From Desulfobacteraceae bacterium (lineage in GTDB: Bacteria; Desulfobacterota; DSM-4660; Desulfatiglandales; Desulfatiglandaceae): a DNA stretch of 8,669 nt. Where the stretch lies: the NCBI GenBank assembly GCA_013203065.1, contig JABMQV010000035.1, forward strand, positions 1-8,669, in the 5' to 3' direction. How positions within the stretch are numbered: the stretch's first letter is position 1; the number at the start of each line of letters is the position of its first letter. Of the stretch, positions 5,643-8,669 are shown one piece after another. The notes under the pieces were generated by a model that was not told where the DNA came from, did not search any database, and saw nothing but the letters and a program-made list of their open reading frames with translations. A program made the position numbers and the translations under genes.

Positions 5643-7559
5643 GTGAAAGATCTATTTTCCCCGTTTAAGATCAAAGGCTGCGAACTCAAAAACAGAATTG
5701 TAATGCCGGGCCTTGCGTCTTTCCTGATAGAAGACGACGGGTCCATAACAGATAAGACCATCGAGCATTATAGATTGAGGGCTGCTGGCGGACCGGCCAT
5801 GGTCATCGTGGAGGCCTGTGCTGTATCGGCAGAGGGCATCGTCTCCCCCCACCAAGCCAGGATTTATGACGACCGGTTCATAGAAGGTCTCTCGGAGATT
5901 GCCAAGGCAATAAAGGCAGCGGGCTCGGTCCCTGCCGTTCAAATCCATCACGGAGGCAGACAGACACCGGCCAGGGTGATCGGGCAAAGACCGGTGGCCC
6001 CCTCCCCTCTCCCCTGCCCCGCCATCCGTGGCGATGTAGAACCCCTTACCATTGATGCCATTCATAAACTGGTCAAAAAATTCGGGGATGCCGCGGACAG
6101 GGCAGTTGAGGCCGGCTTTGAATTGATCGAGATCCATGGGGCCCATGGATACTTGATCAACCAGTTTCTTTCGAAATTTTCCAACATCCGGGAGGACGAA
6201 TACGGCGGAGATATCCCTGGAAGGACACGGTTCGCCGCCGAAATCGTACGGGAGATAAGGGGTCGGCTCGGAAAGGACTACCCCCTGTCTTTTAAGATCA
6301 GTGCCCAGGAATTTGTGAAGGACGGCCTCACGGTGGATGAGAGCATCGAGATCCTGAGAATTATCGTGGACGAGGGCGTTGACGTGATCCAGGTATCGGC
6401 CGGTAATGATGCCACACCCGAATGGATCTGCCAGCCCATGTTTATGGAAAAGGGCTGCCTTGTGGATTCGGCTGAAAAAATCAAAGCGGCGCTGGATGTT
6501 CCGGTGATGGCAGTGGGGAGGATTAACGACCCCTTTATCGCCAATGAGATCATCGAAAAGGGAAAGGCAGACCTGGTCTGCATCGGCAGGGGTCTCCTGG
6601 CGGACCCCGAAATGCCCCTAAAGGCCAAGGAGGGACGTCCTGAGGATATAAGGATCTGTATAGCCTGCAACACCTGTATGGAATCTATCTTCCGAAGAGG
6701 ACGCGTGGAATGTCTCGTCAACCCATCCCTGGGCAGGGAAAAGGAGATGGCAATCCACCCGACCGAAAACCCAAAAAAGGTCATGGTGATCGGGGGCGGT
6801 CCGGGCGGGCTGAATGTGGCGTGGGTGGCGGCAAAGAGGGGTCATGATGTGGCACTCTTTGAAAAACAAGGGGATCTTGGTGGTCAATTGATATTGGGAA
6901 GTATTACCAGCTATAAGAAAGAACTGCTCAATCTGATCAAATTTCAGAAGCGGCAGATCGAGAGATTTGGAGTCCATTGCCACTTCAACCACGAGGTCAC
7001 CACGGATACGGTCAAGGACCACGATCCGGATGTGGTGATCCTGGCAACCGGTTCTGTACCTTCCTTTCCCTGTGTCGATGGAATTGACAAAGAGATAGTT
7101 GTCCCGTTTACGGAAGTCTTAAATGGGGAACAGACAATCCGGAAAAAGGTGGTTGTGATAGGCGGGGGGGCAATAGGATCTGAGGTGGCCCTTCATCTCC
7201 TGGAGAACGGATGCCGTGTGACAATTATTGAGGTGCTTCCCGAGATCGGAAAACAACTCGAAAGCATGACCAGAAAGCTCCTTATCAAGAGGCTGAAAGA
7301 GAAAAATGCAAAGATCATGGTCGAGTGCCAACTGTTGAAGGTTGAAGACACCGGGGTGGTCATCTTATGCGGGGATGGAGAAGAGGTATTCGTTGAAGCC
7401 GAAATGGTTGTTGTTGCCGTTGGAACGCGTCCGGATAACGGGCTTTTTGATCAGATCAAATCCATGGGGTATGAAGTTTATCAGATTGGAGACTGCCTGC
7501 AACCAAGAAGCGCCAAGGCAGCCATATACGAGGGGGGGGTATTGGGACGTTCTATTTAA
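5643..7559 (+). CDS. OYE-family NADH:flavin oxidoreductase (2,4-dienoyl-CoA reductase / enoate reductase type)
   Basis: This 638-residue cytoplasmic enzyme has three parts. Residues 1 to about 335 form an FMN-binding TIM barrel of the Old Yellow Enzyme type (LFSPFKIKGCELKNRIVMPG at the start, VQIHHGGRQ, and HGAHGYL with H165, H168 and the probable proton-donating Y170). A 4Fe-4S cysteine set follows (C339, C342, C345, C357; RICIACNTC and ECLVNP). Then come FAD and NAD(P)-binding Rossmann regions with GGGPGG (384-389) and GGGAIG (507-512), ending in IGDCLQPRSAKAAIYEG. Such enzymes carry electrons from NAD(P)H through FAD and Fe-S to FMN and reduce conjugated C=C bonds of enoyl or dienoyl compounds. 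Relatives include FadH, BaiCD-type bile acid enzymes and trimethylamine dehydrogenase, whose C-x2-C-x2-C spacing it shares; FadH has C-x2-C-x3-C. It is full length and starts at GTG 5643 by promoter and ribosome site. The substrate cannot be told; no fatty-acid or bile-acid genes adjoin it. Confidence 0.88.
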   Translation: MKDLFSPFKIKGCELKNRIVMPGLASFLIEDDGSITDKTIEHYRLRAAGGPAMVIVEACAVSAEGIVSPHQARIYDDRFIEGLSEIAKAIKAAGSVPAVQIHHGGRQTPARVIGQRPVAPSPLPCPAIRGDVEPLTIDAIHKLVKKFGDAADRAVEAGFELIEIHGAHGYLINQFLSKFSNIREDEYGGDIPGRTRFAAEIVREIRGRLGKDYPLSFKISAQEFVKDGLTVDESIEILRIIVDEGVDVIQVSAGNDATPEWICQPMFMEKGCLVDSAEKIKAALDVPVMAVGRINDPFIANEIIEKGKADLVCIGRGLLADPEMPLKAKEGRPEDIRICIACNTCMESIFRRGRVECLVNPSLGREKEMAIHPTENPKKVMVIGGGPGGLNVAWVAAKRGHDVALFEKQGDLGGQLILGSITSYKKELLNLIKFQKRQIERFGVHCHFNHEVTTDTVKDHDPDVVILATGSVPSFPCVDGIDKEIVVPFTEVLNGEQTIRKKVVVIGGGAIGSEVALHLLENGCRVTIIEVLPEIGKQLESMTRKLLIKRLKEKNAKIMVECQLLKVEDTGVVILCGDGEEVFVEAEMVVVAVGTRPDNGLFDQIKSMGYEVYQIGDCLQPRSAKAAIYEGGVLGRSI

Positions 7560-7561
7560 TT

Positions 7562-7584
7562 CCTGAATGAAAACCCTGTTCAGG
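7562..7584. terminator. weak hairpin between the convergent oxidoreductase and rmlD-like genes
   Basis: CCTGAA (7562-7567) and TTCAGG (7579-7584) form a 6-bp stem with an 11-base loop, two bases after the oxidoreductase stop. No T run follows on the plus strand. Read from the minus strand it is followed by AATTAAAT, only slightly U-rich. It may act weakly in both directions in the 42-bp convergent gap. Confidence 0.35.
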
Positions 7585-7601
7585 CACCCGCCAGCCACTT
7601 T

Positions 7602-8486
7602 TCATGTCTTTTTCGTCTTGGCCCCTTTGATCAATGCCTTCCCGAATTCGTCGAGGAAGCTATCTAGGTCATCCTTCCAGTCGACCATAATACTAAATCC
7701 CTGTTTTTTCGCCAACCTGTTTTCCAGCAAACAATTGGCCGGGGTCTTTGGTCCTTTCAAATCCTTGATGCTGCAAGGTTCGAGAGTGGCCTTTATGTCC
7801 AATTTATCGAGGACATACTTTGCATATTCAAATCGACTGCAGTGGCCTTCCGCTGTAACGTGATAGGTCCCTTTCGCATTCTTCTCCATTAATTCTTTGA
7901 TCTGCAAGGCAAGCCGGTGACTCCATGTGGGAGAGCCATATTGATCGTCCGGGACCCTTATGGGTTTCGGTTTTTTTTGAAGAGCTTGCTTCAGGATAGA
8001 CTTGAGGAAATTGTTCCCCTTGATTCCGTAAAGCCATCCACTCCGAACGATGATATAATCCGGAGCGTTTCCGCGGACAGCCATTTCACTTTCCACCTTG
8101 CTCCTGCCATAGGCGGACAACGGATTTGCCGTATCATCCTCAAAATATGGCTGGGGCACCATTTTTTGTCCGTCAAAAACATGGTGGCATGAAATATGAA
8201 CCAACACGCATTCAAACCTGGCTGAACACTGGGCCAAGTTCCTGGGACCTTCGACATTTATCTTCCGTACAGCAAAATCGTTGGTTTCACAGGCTTTGAT
8301 ATCAGTAAATCCAACGCAGTTGAGGACCGCGTCGGGGGAGACCTCTTGGAGACATTCAATCACTCCGTCCCAACTGATAATATTCAGCTTTTTCTTGCTT
8401 GGGGTTATAAGCTCATGCGCTTGACCAAGTACATCTTTACACTCGCTACCCAGCCTACCACTGCTGCCTACAAGGAGTACTTTCAT
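7602..8486 (-). CDS. dTDP-4-dehydrorhamnose reductase-like protein (RmlD family)
   Basis: This 294-residue NAD(P)-dependent reductase belongs to the extended short-chain dehydrogenase RmlD family. RmlD makes dTDP-L-rhamnose from dTDP-4-keto-L-rhamnose for cell-surface polysaccharide. Visible landmarks: the GSSGRLG nucleotide loop (7-13), VLNCVGFTDIKACE (54-67), HISCHHVFDG (97-106), the Y126-x3-K130 catalytic pair in AYGRSKVESE, VRSGWLYG (147-154), and PDDQYGSPTWSHRLA, the family's DQ-x-G-x-PT box. Length is normal for RmlD (about 290). The unusual point is SCHH at 99-102 where RmlD normally has STDY: the catalytic Thr becomes Cys and the following Asp-Tyr become His-His. A related sugar or cofactor role is therefore possible. 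The start is ATG 8486 with only a G-rich stretch (GGGGG) 9 bases upstream. No rmlA, rmlB or rmlC is in view; such genes could lie beyond the right edge, upstream of it. Confidence 0.8.
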   Translation of the reverse strand: MKVLLVGSSGRLGSECKDVLGQAHELITPSKKKLNIISWDGVIECLQEVSPDAVLNCVGFTDIKACETNDFAVRKINVEGPRNLAQCSARFECVLVHISCHHVFDGQKMVPQPYFEDDTANPLSAYGRSKVESEMAVRGNAPDYIIVRSGWLYGIKGNNFLKSILKQALQKKPKPIRVPDDQYGSPTWSHRLALQIKELMEKNAKGTYHVTAEGHCSRFEYAKYVLDKLDIKATLEPCSIKDLKGPKTPANCLLENRLAKKQGFSIMVDWKDDLDSFLDEFGKALIKGAKTKKT

Positions 8487-8515
8487 ATTAGTTAACCCCC
8501 GATTTCTGAATCGCG

Positions 8516-8550
8516 AAAAAGTTAATTCTCACTTTTTTATCTGAAAAAGT
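8516..8550. repeat. three copies of AAAAAGT/ACTTTTT in alternating orientation
   Basis: AAAAAGT occurs at 8516-8522 and 8544-8550, and its reverse complement ACTTTTT at 8531-8537. The central copy can pair with either outer copy. The block overlaps the predicted promoter, so it may be a regulator site. An outer GATTTC (8501-8506) / GAAATC (8555-8560) pair flanks it. Confidence 0.45.
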
Positions 8551-8553
8551 CAA
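8525..8553 (-). promoter_or_regulatory. candidate promoter of the rmlD-like gene with overlapping inverted heptamers
   Basis: Minus strand TTGACT (8553-8548), a 17-bp spacer and GAGAAT (8530-8525) match five and four of six consensus bases. Transcription would begin near 8518, about 32 bases before ATG 8486. The spacer is nearly filled by an inverted repeat, ACTTTTT (8531-8537) and AAAAAGT (8544-8550). Confidence 0.45.
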
Positions 8554-8561
8554 GGAAATCT

Positions 8562-8669
8562 TCAGCTTAGGGCCAGCTTTTTGAGTGGTTTCAATATGAA
8601 CGCAAGTTTCTTCCTTGCCTTCACCGGAAAACTGGTGTTATATGTTAAGCCGATCTTATTGATATTCAA
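8562..8669 (-). CDS. possible 3' end of a gene entering from the right edge
   Basis: The minus strand is open from the edge to a TGA at 8562-8564, giving 35 residues that begin LNINKIGLTYNTS and end KPLKKLALS, with a basic and hydrophobic tail. The stop lies 75 bases before the rmlD-like start on the same strand, a normal operon-scale gap. A random open stretch of this length is not rare, and I recognise no family. A competing plus-strand reading (ATG 8596 to the edge) is also open. I list it as plausible, not shown. Confidence 0.35.
   Translation of the reverse strand: MNINKIGLTYNTSFPVKARKKLAFILKPLKKLALS

Noticed and set aside
7520..7559. Frameshift at the G run near the end of the flavin enzyme
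   Set aside because: The frame through the run gives EGGVLGRSI and a stop at the expected family length, so there is no sign of disruption.
8596..8669. Open frame from ATG 8596 to the right edge on the plus strand
   Set aside because: Only 24 codons are visible, with a poor ribosome site (GAGTGG) and no recognisable content. The minus-strand reading there fits the local gene order better, though neither is proven.

Overview
The window is a compact, mid-GC bacterial stretch with seven complete or nearly complete genes on both strands and gene fragments at each edge. There are no RNA genes, mobile elements or CRISPR arrays. The mix suggests an anaerobic Desulfobacterota (deltaproteobacterial) type genome: a spore-photoproduct-lyase-like radical SAM protein, an OYE/dienoyl-CoA reductase with Fe-S and FAD domains, a LivJ-type binding protein, SixA and a possible NifU-like start. 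That assignment is inferred from gene content and protein style; no marker gene is present to prove it.

Left part (1-2213, minus strand). Position 1-25 holds the first eight codons of a gene with a very strong ribosome site, possibly NifU-like. Next comes a two-gene operon: a ParB/Srx-domain protein (2213 to 1224) followed by a spore photoproduct lyase (SPL) family radical SAM protein (1224 to 133). The two share one base in a TGATG junction, which implies translational coupling. The SPL-like protein keeps the C-x3-C-x2-C cluster motif but appears to lack the cysteine that true SPL uses as hydrogen donor. A 157-bp divergent region (2214-2370) carries a candidate promoter and a perfect 8-bp-arm dyad.

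Middle (2371-5642). An orphan periplasmic branched-chain-amino-acid-type binding protein (2440-3636, plus) converges, with an 11-bp gap, on a minus-strand operon of sixA (phosphohistidine phosphatase, 5376 to 4909) and a CNT/NupC-family nucleoside transporter (4892 to 3648, TTG start). sixA has a good sigma70-type promoter at 5440-5468. It sits back to back with a near-consensus plus-strand promoter (TTGACA-17-TATATT, 5572-5600) for the next gene.

Right part (5643-8669). A 638-residue OYE-family flavin/Fe-S/FAD oxidoreductase (GTG start at 5643) converges on an RmlD-like dTDP-4-dehydrorhamnose reductase (8486 to 7602, minus). The latter has an altered catalytic motif (SCHH in place of STDY) and an upstream region with three copies of one heptamer in alternating orientation. 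The extreme right edge may hold the 3' end of another minus-strand gene.

The genes do not form one pathway. They read as several short transcription units of housekeeping or accessory type. The most interesting unit is the coupled ParB-like/SPL-like pair, which may be a DNA-related system outside sporulation.
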